Positions 8,428 through 17,499 of a stretch of DNA of 64,000 nt are shown here, piece by piece (the first letter of the stretch is position 1; the number at the start of each line of letters is the position of its first letter). This DNA is from Streptomyces gossypii (lineage in GTDB: Bacteria; Actinomycetota; Actinomycetes; Streptomycetales; Streptomycetaceae): NCBI RefSeq assembly GCF_025165795.1, contig NZ_JAJAGO010000002.1, forward strand, positions 62,001-126,000, given 5' to 3'. Both the position numbers and the translations under genes were made by a program. The notes beneath the pieces are model-generated. The model ran no database searches. It saw only the letters and a list, made by a program, of their open reading frames with translations, and was not told the DNA's origin.

Positions 8428-9960
8428 TCAGGCCCAGGTGATCAGGCGCCTCGGCTGCTCCAGTACGGCGGCCACGTCGGCCAGCACCTTGGATCCCAGC
8501 GCTCCGTCGACGACCCGGTGGTCGAAGGAGAGCGCCAGCGTGGTGACCTTCCTCGGCTTCACCTTGCCCTTGTGCACCCAGGGCTGGTCCTTGACCTGCC
8601 CGAAGGCCAGGATCGCGGACTCGCCCGGGTTGAGGATCGGCGTACCGGTGTCGACTCCGAAGACGCCGACGTTGGTGATCGTCACCGTGCCGCCCTGCAT
8701 GGCCGCCGGGGTGGTCTTGCCCTCCCGCGCCGTGCCGACCAGCTCGCCGAGTGCCGAGGCCAGCTCGGGGAGCGTCTTGGCGCCCGCGTCCTTGATGTTC
8801 GGGACGATCAGGCCCCGGGGGGTCGCGGCGGCGATGCCCAGGTTGACGTAACCCTTCTGGACGATCTCCTGGTTCTCCTCGTCCCAGGAGGCGTTGACCT
8901 CCGGGTTCCGCCGGATGGCGACGAGGAGGGCACGGGCGACCAGGAGCAGCGGGTTCACCCGCTGTCCCGCCATGTCCGGGTCCTCCTTGAGCTCCTGCAC
9001 GAGCTTCATCGTGCGGGTGACGTCGACCGTCACGAACTCGGTGACGTGCGGCGCGGTGAACGCGCTGCTCACCATCGCGGCGGCGGTCGCCTTCCGTACG
9101 CCCTTGACGGGGATACGGATCTCGCGCGCCGCCTCCCCGCCGGGCGCGGCCTGCGGGGCGGGCCCGGCGGCCGGGGTGGTGACCGGCGCCTCCTGCGGCG
9201 CGGGCGCGGTGGTCGGCGTGCTCACGGCGGTGGCTGCCGCGTGCACGTCGTCCCGGGTGATGATGCCGTCCTGGCCGGTGGGGGTGACCGAGGCCAGGTC
9301 GATGCCCAGGTCCTTGGCCAGCTTGCGGACCGGGGGCTTGGCCAGTGGCCGGCCGCCCGTACCCGCAGCGGTGCCGGGAGCACCCTGGGCGCCCGGGGCG
9401 CCCGGGGCGCCCGGGGCGGAAGCCGGTGCCGCCGGAGCCGCGGCTCCGTTCGAGGCCGCCTGCCCGTTCAGCTCTCCCTGGAGCGCCGCCTGTGCCTCGT
9501 TGGGGGACCGGCCGGTGCCGGGCTGCGGCTTGCGCGGACGGCGCTTGGTGGAGCTGGTGCTCACGCCGTAGCCGACAAGCACCGGCTGGCGCGCACCGCC
9601 CTGGCCGCCCTCGTCGCCCTCGGCCCCGGCAGCGCCCTCGGGGCTCTGGGGCGCCCCGGTCGTCTCCGGGCCCGCCGCCTCCGGCCCGGCCGAGGGGTCG
9701 GTGTCGACGGTGATGATCACCGTGCCGACGTCGACCGTCGTGCCCTCCTCGAAGCGCAGCTCGTGCACCTTGCCGTCGAAGGGGATGGGCAGCTCGACGG
9801 CCGCCTTCGCCGTCTCGACCTCGCAGACGACCTGGCCGTCCGTCACCGCGTCCCCGGGCTGCACCGACCAGGAGAGGATCTCGGCTTCGGTCAGTCCCTC
9901 GCCCACATCGGGCATCTTGAACTCACGGATACGGGTCGAAGTACTCGTCGTACTCGTCAT
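8428..9960 (-). CDS. bkdC: Branched-chain 2-oxoacid dehydrogenase E2 (dihydrolipoyl acyltransferase), cluster 1
   Basis: The 510-residue E2 has a lipoyl domain at about 12-85 with lipoylated Lys52 in VETAKAAVE, a long Ala/Pro/Gly linker, a peripheral subunit-binding domain (VRKLAKDLGIDLASVTPTG) and a catalytic domain ending with the active-site motif SFDHRVVDG. It transfers the acyl group made by E1 to CoA, giving the isobutyryl-, 2-methylbutyryl- and isovaleryl-CoA used for branched fatty acid and polyketide starters. GGGAGAG precedes ATG 9960. It is the last gene of E1alpha-E1beta-E2; the E3 gene is not in the window. Confidence 0.93.
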   Translation of the reverse strand: MTSTTSTSTRIREFKMPDVGEGLTEAEILSWSVQPGDAVTDGQVVCEVETAKAAVELPIPFDGKVHELRFEEGTTVDVGTVIITVDTDPSAGPEAAGPETTGAPQSPEGAAGAEGDEGGQGGARQPVLVGYGVSTSSTKRRPRKPQPGTGRSPNEAQAALQGELNGQAASNGAAAPAAPASAPGAPGAPGAQGAPGTAAGTGGRPLAKPPVRKLAKDLGIDLASVTPTGQDGIITRDDVHAAATAVSTPTTAPAPQEAPVTTPAAGPAPQAAPGGEAAREIRIPVKGVRKATAAAMVSSAFTAPHVTEFVTVDVTRTMKLVQELKEDPDMAGQRVNPLLLVARALLVAIRRNPEVNASWDEENQEIVQKGYVNLGIAAATPRGLIVPNIKDAGAKTLPELASALGELVGTAREGKTTPAAMQGGTVTITNVGVFGVDTGTPILNPGESAILAFGQVKDQPWVHKGKVKPRKVTTLALSFDHRVVDGALGSKVLADVAAVLEQPRRLITWA

Positions 9961-9980
9961 TGTCACGACTCTCCCGATCC

Positions 9981-11021
9981 TCAGTACGCCAGCGCGCGGT
10001 CGACGGAGTCGAGCACCCGGTCCAGCCCCGGCAGGTACTCGTCCTCCAGCCGGGCCGGCGGGTAGGGCGAGTGGAAGCCTCCGACGCGCAGCACCGGCGC
10101 CTCCAGGTGGTAGAAGCAGCGCTCCGTGATCCGGGCGGCGACCTCCGAGCCCGTGCCCAGGAAGACCGGTGCCTCGTGCACCACCACGAGCCTGCCCGTC
10201 TTCTCCACCGACTTCTGGAGGGTGTCGAAGTCGATCGGCGACATGGAACGCATGTCGACGACCTCGAGGGACTTGCCCTCCTCCTGCGACGCGGCCGCGG
10301 CCTCCAGGCAGGTCTTCACCATCGGCCCGTATGCGGCCAGCGTGAGGTCCGTGCCCGTGCGAGCCACCCGCGCGGTGTGCAGGGGGCCGGGGATGGCGGC
10401 GGTGTCCACCTCGCTCTTGTCCCAGTAGCGGCGCTTCGGCTCGAAGAAGATCACCGGGTCGTCGCTCTCGATGGCCTGCTGCATCATCCAGTAGGCGTCC
10501 GAGGAGTTGGAGGGCGAGACGCACTTCAGCCCCGCGACATGGGCGAACAGCGCCTCCGGCGACTCGCTGTGGTGCTCGACCGCGCCGATGCCGCCCGCGT
10601 ACGGGATGCGGATGACGACGGGCACCCGGATCTTGCCCAGCGCCCGCGCGTGCATCTTGGCGAGCTGCGTGACGATCTGGTCGTACGCGGGGAAGACGAA
10701 GCCGTCGAACTGGATTTCGACGACCGGCCGGTAACCGCGCAGGGCGAGACCGATGGCGGTGCCGACGATGCCGGACTCGGCGAGCGGCGTGTCGATTACC
10801 CGCTCCTCCCCGAAGTCCTTCTGCAGCCCGTCCGTGATCCGGAAGACGCCGCCGAGCTTGCCGACGTCCTCACCCATGATCAGGACCTTGGGGTCGTCCT
10901 CCATCGCCTTGCGCAGCGACTGGTTGAGCGCCTTCGCGATCGGCATCTTGCTGACCGTGCTCGCGGCTGCGCTCGCGGTGTTACCGGTGGCCGTGCCTGT
11001 CCCGGTGGCTGTGGCTGCCAT
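9981..11021 (-). CDS. bkdB: Branched-chain 2-oxoacid dehydrogenase E1 beta subunit, cluster 1
   Basis: The 346-residue transketolase-like beta subunit begins with a short low-complexity leader and then [19 protein letters not shown]. It contains [14 protein letters not shown], the [18 protein letters not shown] region and the C-terminal transketolase domain. E1beta forms the thiamine-diphosphate site together with E1alpha. Its ATG lies 2 bases after the E1alpha stop and E2 follows after about 20 bases, so the three are one operon. Confidence 0.93.
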   Translation of the reverse strand: MAATATGTGTATGNTASAAASTVSKMPIAKALNQSLRKAMEDDPKVLIMGEDVGKLGGVFRITDGLQKDFGEERVIDTPLAESGIVGTAIGLALRGYRPVVEIQFDGFVFPAYDQIVTQLAKMHARALGKIRVPVVIRIPYAGGIGAVEHHSESPEALFAHVAGLKCVSPSNSSDAYWMMQQAIESDDPVIFFEPKRRYWDKSEVDTAAIPGPLHTARVARTGTDLTLAAYGPMVKTCLEAAAASQEEGKSLEVVDMRSMSPIDFDTLQKSVEKTGRLVVVHEAPVFLGTGSEVAARITERCFYHLEAPVLRVGGFHSPYPPARLEDEYLPGLDRVLDSVDRALAY

Positions 11022-11023
11022 GG

Positions 11024-12244
11024 TCACTTGACCTCCTGCGCGGCGCTGCCGCCCTCGTGCTCGGGCCCGGTGGCGAACGACGCGAGATACTCCGCGTACT
11101 GCGCCCGCTCCTCGTCGACGAGCGCGTGCCCGTCGGCGTAGACGTTCTCGAAGATCGCCATGGAGTCCGGATCGGGCATGGCGCGTACTGCTTCGCGCAC
11201 CCGCTTGGCGAGCGCGTCGCTCTCCTCCTCGATGGCGGCGAGGAACGTGTCGTCCGCCAGCTTCTCCTTTTCGAGGAGTCTGCGCAGCCGCAGGATCGGG
11301 TCCTTGGCCTCCCACGCCTCGCGCTCCTCGTCCCGCCGGTACTTCGTCGGGTCGTCCGAGGTGGTGTGCGCGCCCATGCGGTAGGTGAACGCCTCGATGA
11401 GCATCGGGCCCTGGCCGGACCGGGCCCGCTCGGTGGCGGCCTTGGTCACCGCCAGGCAGGCGAGCACGTCGTTGCCGTCGACCCGCACGCCGGGGAAGCC
11501 GTAGCCCGCGGCGCGCTGGTAGAGCGGCACCCGCGACTGGCGCTCGGCGGGCTCGGAGATCGCCCACTGGTTGTTCTGGCAGAAGAACACGACCGGCGCG
11601 TTGTAGACGGCGGAGAAGGTGAACGCCTCGGCGACGTCGCCCTGGCTGCTCGCGCCGTCGCCGAAGTAGGCGATCACGGCGGAGTCGGCGCCGTCCTTCA
11701 TGACGCCCATCGCGTACCCGGTCGCGTGCAGCGTCTGGGAGCCGATGACGATCGTGTAGAGATGGAAGTTGTTGCTGTTCGGATCCCAGCCGCCGTTGTT
11801 CACGCCGCGGAACATGCCGAGCAGATTCGTCGGGTCGACCCCACGGCACCAGGCGACGCCGTGCTCGCGATAGGTGGGGAAGACGTAGTCCTCGTCGTTC
11901 AACGCCCGGGCGGAGCCGATCTGCGCCGCTTCCTGGCCCAGCAGCGAGGCCCACAGGCCCAGCTCGCCCTGCCGCTGGAGGGCAGTCGCCTCGGCGTCGA
12001 AGCGCCGGGTGAGCACCATGTCCCGGTACAGCCCGCGCAACTCCTCGGGAGTCGGGTCGATTGCGTAGTCCGGGTGCTCGACCCGCTCGCCGTCGGGCGT
12101 CAGCAGCTGTACGAGCTGCGGCTCGGCGGGCGTGCTCGCAGCGGTCTGGGCGGTCTTCTTCTTCCTGGTCGCGCTCGCGCGCTTCCCGGTGCCGCCGCTG
12201 CGGCGCGTCGCGCTGCTGCGCGCGGCAGTGCCTTCCACGGTCAC
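11024..12244 (-). CDS. bkdA: Branched-chain 2-oxoacid dehydrogenase E1 alpha subunit, cluster 1
   Basis: The 406-residue E1alpha carries the thiamine-diphosphate motif ([34 protein letters not shown]) and catalytic-loop residues [16 protein letters not shown] at 12244 is chosen because ACGGAGGAG lies just upstream, with an in-frame GTG two codons later. The first 50 residues are a Lys/Arg/Ser/Thr-rich, probably disordered extension absent from many E1alpha proteins and from the cluster 2 copy. First gene of the operon; its promoter lies in the 12245-12634 region. Confidence 0.93.
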   Translation of the reverse strand: MTVEGTAARSSATRRSGGTGKRASATRKKKTAQTAASTPAEPQLVQLLTPDGERVEHPDYAIDPTPEELRGLYRDMVLTRRFDAEATALQRQGELGLWASLLGQEAAQIGSARALNDEDYVFPTYREHGVAWCRGVDPTNLLGMFRGVNNGGWDPNSNNFHLYTIVIGSQTLHATGYAMGVMKDGADSAVIAYFGDGASSQGDVAEAFTFSAVYNAPVVFFCQNNQWAISEPAERQSRVPLYQRAAGYGFPGVRVDGNDVLACLAVTKAATERARSGQGPMLIEAFTYRMGAHTTSDDPTKYRRDEEREAWEAKDPILRLRRLLEKEKLADDTFLAAIEEESDALAKRVREAVRAMPDPDSMAIFENVYADGHALVDEERAQYAEYLASFATGPEHEGGSAAQEVK

Positions 12245-12363
12245 GTGTGCTCCTCCGTCTGTCCGGCCCCCGGGGTCTCCGGGTGGCCAGTGCGGCTCGC
12301 CCGGTACCAGTACGGCGCACGGGGTTGGGTGCGACGCGGACGGAACCGAGCGGTGACTAGGGC

Positions 12364-12409
12364 CTTTGGTCTGGATCTTGCTGGGCTGTCCAGCCGAATC
12401 CAAACAAAG
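12364..12409. promoter_or_regulatory. Long imperfect inverted repeat upstream of bkdA
   Basis: The stretch 12364-12384 (CTTTGG...TGCTGG) pairs imperfectly with 12390-12409 (CCAGCC...CAAAG). Its right arm contains ATCCAAACAAA, one base different from the half-site of the palindrome at 12490-12513. This suggests two binding sites of one regulator in the bkdA/response-regulator divergent promoter. Confidence 0.5.
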
Positions 12410-12489
12410 ACCCAGGCGTCTCCGTCGGGGCCCGCTAAGGACAAGTTACCCAGCACTTCGCAACTGCGCGAAGGGGTCCTGACCTGCGA

Positions 12490-12513
12490 TTTTGCTTGGA
12501 AATCCAAGCAAAT
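12490..12513. promoter_or_regulatory. Palindromic operator candidate between bkdA and response-regulator gene
   Basis: TTTGCTTGGA (12491-12500) and TCCAAGCAAA (12503-12512) are perfect 10-base arms separated by AA, and the symmetry extends outward with one inserted T. It lies 122 bases before the response-regulator start and about 247 bases before bkdA. The arms match the half-site in the 12364-12409 repeat. The whole 12245-12634 gap has no gene and is AT-richer than its surroundings, as expected of a regulated promoter region. Confidence 0.6.
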
Positions 12514-12634
12514 CGAGCAGAGTGCAAAACGTCGCTGGTCACAGCCTCGCAAGCCGACGGGACCATCGCACGTTATCCCGAGCCCTGGGAAAACGGGAAG
12601 AGCGGAGAGAGGACCAGTATGTGAGACTGAGTCC

Positions 12635-13345
12635 GTGCACCAACAAGGAAATATCACCGTTTTCCTGGTCGACGATCACGAGGTGGTCCGGCGGGGAGTG
12701 CACGACCTGCTCGCCACGGAGCCGGACATCGAGGTGGTCGGCGAGGCAGGCACGGCCGCCGAGGCACTCGCCCGCATTCCGGCCGCCCGGCCCGATGTGG
12801 CCGTGCTCGACGTACGGCTGCCGGACGGCAGCGGGGTCGAGGTCTGCCGCGAGATCCGGTCGCGGTCCGAGCACGTCCGGTGCCTGATGCTCACCTCCTT
12901 CGCGGACGACGAGGCCCTCTTCGACGCGATCATGGCCGGGGCCTCCGGCTACGTGCTCAAGGCGATCCGGGGCACCGAGCTGCTCACCGCCGTACGGGAC
13001 GTGGCGGCGGGCAGATCGCTGCTGGACCCGGAGGCGACCCACCGGGTCCTGGAGCGGCTGCGGGAGGGCGCAGGGGCCCGTCCGGACGACCGGTCAGGTG
13101 AACGGTCAGGTGAGCGGTCAGGTGTGCGGCCGGACGACCCGCTGGCCGGGCTCACCGACCAGGAGCGGAAGATCCTGGATCTGATCGGCGAGGGGCTGAC
13201 CAACCGCGCGATCGGCGAGCGGCTGCAGCTGGCGGAGAAGACGATCAAGAACTACGTCTCCGGCCTGCTCGCCAAGCTGAGCATGTCCCGCCGCTCCCAG
13301 GCGGCGGCGTACGTGGCCCGGCTGCGGGCCGAGGAAGAGCGCTGA
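12635..13345 (+). CDS. NarL/FixJ-type response regulator, no adjacent kinase
   Basis: The 236-residue protein has a receiver domain (about 8-125: [13 protein letters not shown], phosphoacceptor Asp59 in [11 protein letters not shown], conserved Lys in YVLKAI). A linker with repeated RSGE units (about 150-170) and a LuxR helix-turn-helix ([43 protein letters not shown]) follow. The start is taken as GTG 12635, with no strong ribosome site in front. No histidine kinase is nearby, so it is an orphan. It is divergent from bkdABC, and shared operator-like repeats lie between them. Confidence 0.9.
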   Translation: MHQQGNITVFLVDDHEVVRRGVHDLLATEPDIEVVGEAGTAAEALARIPAARPDVAVLDVRLPDGSGVEVCREIRSRSEHVRCLMLTSFADDEALFDAIMAGASGYVLKAIRGTELLTAVRDVAAGRSLLDPEATHRVLERLREGAGARPDDRSGERSGERSGVRPDDPLAGLTDQERKILDLIGEGLTNRAIGERLQLAEKTIKNYVSGLLAKLSMSRRSQAAAYVARLRAEEER

Positions 13346-13367
13346 CCAGGCGGGGACCGCTGACCGC

Positions 13368-13877
13368 TCAGAAGCTCCAGCGGGTCTGGCTGAACGTGCT
13401 GCCCTTGCCGAACCCGAAGGCCGTACGCGGCGCGACCTCGAACACCAGGGCCTTTCCGGCGCCGTGCCGGAAGTGCCCGTCCTCCACGTCGAAGTGCCAG
13501 GCGCTGCCGTACTTCGCCTCCCACGCCGCCGCCAGCTCCCGCAGCCGCGCGTCGTCGGCGACCCGCACGGCCTCGCCCTCCACCACCACGTCGCAGCCCT
13601 CGCTCCAGGCGTTGGTGCCGGTGGTGAGCACCACCTGGGGGTTCGCGGCGAGATTCCGGGCCTTGCGCTCGCCGGGCCCGGTGCAGAAGTGGAGTGCGCC
13701 GTCCCGCCACACCGCGATCAGCGGGGTGACATGGGGGCGGCCGTCGGGGCGCACCGTCGAGATCCAGAACAGCTCGGCTTCCCGGAGGATCGCTTCTGCC
13801 TGCGACCAGGGAGCGGCGACCGCCGCCTCGTCGCTGTAGTCGGTGCCGAGCCGGGTCTGCGGTTCCATGGTGGTCAT
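13368..13877 (-). CDS. Pyridoxamine 5'-phosphate oxidase-fold (F420/FMN) protein
   Basis: The 169-residue split-barrel protein has FWISTVRPDGRPHVTPLIAVWRDGALHFCTGPGERKARNL, the conserved core of the PPOX family that binds FMN, F420 or heme. A GGAGAG site precedes ATG 13877. Such proteins in actinobacteria are often F420-dependent reductases of unknown substrate. It is convergent with the response-regulator gene, with a gap of 22 bases. Confidence 0.88.
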   Translation of the reverse strand: MTTMEPQTRLGTDYSDEAAVAAPWSQAEAILREAELFWISTVRPDGRPHVTPLIAVWRDGALHFCTGPGERKARNLAANPQVVLTTGTNAWSEGCDVVVEGEAVRVADDARLRELAAAWEAKYGSAWHFDVEDGHFRHGAGKALVFEVAPRTAFGFGKGSTFSQTRWSF

Positions 13878-13980
13878 CTCGGGCTCTCCTTCCGTCCCCG
13901 GCCAGGTGCGGGGTACGAAAGGGCAGACTCCGGACCGGGGCGGAACTCATCGGTGGACGAGCCATGGCGTCACCACATCA

Positions 13981-14020
13981 CCGCGTCACCGCGTCACCGC
14001 GTCACCGCGTCACCGCGTCA
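13981..14020. repeat. Five exact 8-base tandem repeats at a gene end
   Basis: CCGCGTCA is repeated five times without interruption, with degenerate copies just upstream (GGCGTCACCACATCA). The final TCA is the stop codon of the phosphotransferase gene read on the minus strand, so copy-number change would alter only its 3' flank. Confidence 0.95.
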
Positions 14021-15133
14021 GCCGCAGAAGGCGTCCCGCACCGCCTCGTACTGCCTGGTCCACCACACCACCAGGGCCGCCGCCGCCGCGAACTGCGGAT
14101 CCGCGCGGCCGTCCCGCAGTTCGTAACGCCAGCGCAGCATCCAGAAGTCGTTGAGCCGTTCCCACCACACCCGGTGCACCGCCGCGCTCAGCTCTCCGGG
14201 CGAGGCGGTGGCACAGACCCGGTACGCACGCGCGTACGACCGCACCTTGGCCAGATCCATCGTGCCGTCCGGCCGTACGAAGAAGATCGCCGCTCCGCGC
14301 ACCGCCTCCTCCGCGCGTGGCTGCACCGCCAGCCGGTCCCAGTCGACGAGGGCGACCGGCTCGCTGGGCCCGCCGGGCACCGTGTCGCGGTAGAGGAGGT
14401 TCAGCGGGTGGAAGTCGCCGTGCACCCATCCGGCGACGGGCGCGGCCCCCGGGTGCGGGCGGCAGCCGGCGTAGCGGCGCAGCATCCGGCGGCGTTCCAG
14501 CAGCCGGTGCTCGGCCAGTTCGTCGAAGCCGTCCCTGGCCCGCCGGTCCCGTACGCGGGCCAGCAGGCCGTCGATCACGGTCTCGGTCTCGTCGGGGTCG
14601 GCGGACGCCAGGCCGTCCCCGACCGCGCTGCCAGCCGCGCCGCCGCCGGCTGTGCCGCCGTAGGGGCCCGAGGTGGCGGCGGGGGTCGCGGGCGCGGGGG
14701 GCAGGACCTGTTGCAGCCGGGTGTGGACCTGGCCGAGCAGGCTGCCGAGCCGGTGGCACTGGCCGCCGGTCAGTTGGTCCCCGTGCCAGTGACGGCCCTC
14801 GATCCACGGGTGGAGCGCGTAGCAGCGCCTGCCCACGACGGTGACCGTATGGCCGTCCGGTGCGGCGACCGGCGGCACGACGGGGAGGCCGAGCGCGCCG
14901 AGCCGGGCGGTGGCCCGGTGCTGTGCCTCCAGCGGGCCCGGATCGGCCGGGTCGGTGTCCAGATGGTGCTTGAGGAAGAAGTGGCCACGGGTGGTCGCGA
15001 GCCGGTAGCCGCGGTTGAGCAGACCAAGGGAGATCGGCTCGCAGGAGAGTGGCTCTCCCGCGCGGTACCGGGTGAGCACCGTGCTCAGTGTGTGCGCGGG
15101 GAGGCGCGGGGGTGACGGCTGCACGAGCCGCAT
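14018..15133 (-). CDS. Aminoglycoside/choline-kinase-like phosphotransferase
   Basis: The 371-residue APH-fold protein shows GWVHGDFHPLNLLYR (catalytic Asp and Asn) and ALVDWDRLAV (metal-binding Asp), with an N-terminal lobe ending 'GHFFLKHHLD' (ATP Lys). A Gly/Ala-rich insert of about 40 residues splits the N-terminal half. ATG 15133 is chosen over an upstream ATG because GGAG is 9 bases before it. The substrate is unknown; the APH family phosphorylates antibiotics, choline, homoserine or sugars. Confidence 0.85.
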   Translation of the reverse strand: MRLVQPSPPRLPAHTLSTVLTRYRAGEPLSCEPISLGLLNRGYRLATTRGHFFLKHHLDTDPADPGPLEAQHRATARLGALGLPVVPPVAAPDGHTVTVVGRRCYALHPWIEGRHWHGDQLTGGQCHRLGSLLGQVHTRLQQVLPPAPATPAATSGPYGGTAGGGAAGSAVGDGLASADPDETETVIDGLLARVRDRRARDGFDELAEHRLLERRRMLRRYAGCRPHPGAAPVAGWVHGDFHPLNLLYRDTVPGGPSEPVALVDWDRLAVQPRAEEAVRGAAIFFVRPDGTMDLAKVRSYARAYRVCATASPGELSAAVHRVWWERLNDFWMLRWRYELRDGRADPQFAAAAALVVWWTRQYEAVRDAFCG

Positions 15134-15195
15134 CGTAAACGACTCCGGGCGACCGTACGGTGGCACGCTGTGACTGTGATATAGGCACCAACCAG

Positions 15196-15239
15196 TCGCA
15201 GGGCGGGGTGAGTTCGGAAGAACTCACCCCGCCCTGCGA
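15196..15239. terminator. Strong hairpin terminator
   Basis: A perfect 20-base stem (15196-15215 with 15220-15239) closes on the loop GGAA. It lies 16 bases after the stop of the kinase gene that reads leftward and before the start of the phosphotransferase gene, so it ends the kinase transcript. There is no T-run, which is usual in Streptomyces. Confidence 0.88.
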
Positions 15240-15254
15240 GCAGGCACCAAATCG

Positions 15255-16976
15255 TCAGTCGCCGCTGGTCACCGTCGTGGCCTGGCCCGCTTCGCCGCTG
15301 GCGCCGGGGTCACCGGCGCCACCCGGGTCACCGGCACCGCCGTCGTCACCGGCACCGCCGTCGTCCTCGCCGCCGTTACCGCCCTGGACCTCTCCCGCGC
15401 CCCCGTCGTCCTCGCCGCCCGGGTCCGTGCCGCCGACGTCCGTGCCCGGGTCGGTGTCCCCGCCGCCGGGTGTACCGCTGCCCTCGGTGCCGCCGCCGGG
15501 GTCACTCTCGCTCGGCGGGCCGGTGGGGGTGTTGTCCGTCGGATAGCCGCCGTCGTCGTCGGGCGGGGGCTGGGTGGTGGGATCGGCCGGAGGCGTCCAG
15601 TCGTCCTCGGTGCCGCCGGTCGCGGTGCCCGGGTCCTCGGTCTCGCTGGGCGGGTCCGAGGGCTTCTTGGACGTTTCCCTGTCCTTGGGCTCGCTGCTGC
15701 TGGTCTCGGGAACCGGGTCCGTCTTTCCGCCGTCGTCACTGCCGGCGTTGAGCGCGAAGAAGATTCCGCCGCCGATGGCGAGCACCACCAGGAACGCGAT
15801 CAGCGCGTACTTGAGGCCGCCGCCCCCGCCCTGGCCGCCGCCGCCCCGCGAGCCGCCGTCGAAGCCGCCGTCGTCCCGGTCCGGGCGGCCCATCAGCAGC
15901 GGCGGGCCGAGCTGTGAGGTCTCGCCGTGCTGCGCGTGGCCCTGCGGACCGATGCCGGGCGTGCCCATGGCGGGGGTGGTGCCGCTGCCGGGACCGGCCG
16001 GGCCGGTGTTCCAGAGGCCGCCGGTGTGTCCGCCCTGCTCCTGGAGCATGCGCAGGGCGTACTGCACGAGGCCGCGCATCTCCTCGGCGCTCTGGAAGCG
16101 GTCGTCCGGGTCCTTGGCCAGCGAGCGCATCACCAGCCCGTCCAGCTCCGGCGGCACGCCGTCGGAGACCTCGGACGGGGGCACCGCGATGTCCTGGACG
16201 TGCTGGTAGACGACCGACAGCGGGGTCTCGCCGGTGAACGGCGGACGCAGCGCGAGCAGTTCGTACAGCAGGCAGCCGGTGGCGTAGAGGTCGGAGCGGG
16301 TGTCGACCGTCTTGCCCAGTGCCTGCTCGGGGGAGAGGTACTGCGGCGTGCCCATGACCATGCCGGTCTGGGTCATGGTGTTCGAGGCGCCGTGCAGGGC
16401 ACGGGCGATGCCGAAGTCCATCACCTTGACCGCGCCGGCCTCGGTGATGATGACGTTGGCGGGCTTGATGTCCCGGTGCACGATGCCGTGCTGGTGGCTG
16501 TAGGCCAGCGCCTCCAGCACCCCGGAGACGATGATGAGTGCCTGCTCGGCGGGCGGTGAGTCCGTGGCCATCAGCAGTTCGCGGATGGTGTGGCCCTCGA
16601 CCAGCTCCATCACGATGTACGGCGTGATGTTGCCGCCGATGAACTCCTCGCCGGAGTCGTAGACGGCGACGACCGCGTGGTGGTTGAGCCCGGCGACCGA
16701 CTGCGCCTCACGGGTGAAACGGGCCTTGGAGACCGGGTCCTCTGCGAGGTCGGACCGCAGCAGCTTGACGGCGACAGTGCGCCCGAGCCGTACGTCCTCC
16801 GCCCCGAAGACCTCGGCCATGCCGCCTCGGCCGAGGCGGTGCGTCAGCCGGTACCGGCCGTCGCCGACCAGTCCGCCATTACCCCACATCTCCGGCGAAT
16901 CGGGCATGGAACCGCCCAAGGACCCGCCCGTCGCGTCGGGCTCCGAAGGGCCCCCAGCGGCTTGCGTCTGTGCCAT
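15255..16976 (-). CDS. Membrane Ser/Thr protein kinase without PASTA domain
   Basis: The 573-residue PknB-type kinase has its domain at about 40-310: glycine loop LGRGGMAEVF, Lys71, HRDIKPAN (Asp168) and DFG (187-189), with MTQTGMVMGTPQYLSPEQ as the activation loop. A Gly-rich segment leads to one transmembrane helix (about 389-409, YALIAFLVVLAIGGGIFFAL). An extracytoplasmic Asp/Gly/Pro/Thr-rich tail of about 160 residues has no recognisable sensor domain. The gene is divergent from a second, PASTA-bearing kinase. Confidence 0.93.
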   Translation of the reverse strand: MAQTQAAGGPSEPDATGGSLGGSMPDSPEMWGNGGLVGDGRYRLTHRLGRGGMAEVFGAEDVRLGRTVAVKLLRSDLAEDPVSKARFTREAQSVAGLNHHAVVAVYDSGEEFIGGNITPYIVMELVEGHTIRELLMATDSPPAEQALIIVSGVLEALAYSHQHGIVHRDIKPANVIITEAGAVKVMDFGIARALHGASNTMTQTGMVMGTPQYLSPEQALGKTVDTRSDLYATGCLLYELLALRPPFTGETPLSVVYQHVQDIAVPPSEVSDGVPPELDGLVMRSLAKDPDDRFQSAEEMRGLVQYALRMLQEQGGHTGGLWNTGPAGPGSGTTPAMGTPGIGPQGHAQHGETSQLGPPLLMGRPDRDDGGFDGGSRGGGGQGGGGGLKYALIAFLVVLAIGGGIFFALNAGSDDGGKTDPVPETSSSEPKDRETSKKPSDPPSETEDPGTATGGTEDDWTPPADPTTQPPPDDDGGYPTDNTPTGPPSESDPGGGTEGSGTPGGGDTDPGTDVGGTDPGGEDDGGAGEVQGGNGGEDDGGAGDDGGAGDPGGAGDPGASGEAGQATTVTSGD

Positions 16977-17499
16977 CAGTCCTCGCCGTCGATCGGTCCG
17001 CGGGTTGTGCGGTTGGGTAGGCTGTCCCCCGCTGGAGGCTACCGCCTCGTGATGGGTGCCGAGACCGGGGCGGAAGGCTCATCCAACCGGGTACGGCATC
17101 CCGCTGGCAAGTTCACCGCAGCCTCACCAGAGCACCCAACGGCCCCGTCACCAGGGCACGGAGGTGGCGGGCACAGCCGTTCGCGCACCGCCCGTTCCGG
17201 CAGTCCGTTCCGTGCCGCTTCCGCACCGGAAGGGTGAGACTTGTGTCTCTTCCATGTGGGCACACGATGCGCATCCGGTTACGGAACGGGCAACGAGCTT
17301 GACGTGTCGGAGCCCTCGGGCAGACTTGGGCACGTATCAGGGATCACTGGATCAGGATCGCGAGCACCGATCGCGTACACAGATCGTCCGCTGGATCCGC
17401 AGCCTGGGTCCGCCGCTGGACCCAGCGGGGGTCCGCCGGACCATTGGGCAGCCAGACACACATGCGCCGGTACAGCGCCGCCAAGGGGGAAGCAGTCAG
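16977..17499. promoter_or_regulatory. Divergent promoter region of two kinase genes
   Basis: No protein-coding gene is credible in these 523 bases between two outward-reading kinase genes. Base composition is less GC-extreme than in the flanking genes. No clear inverted repeat or consensus promoter was identified by eye. Confidence 0.5.

Noticed and set aside
12635..13345. Two-component pair
   Set aside because: No histidine kinase lies in the surrounding 20 kb; the Ser/Thr kinases are not HPK proteins.
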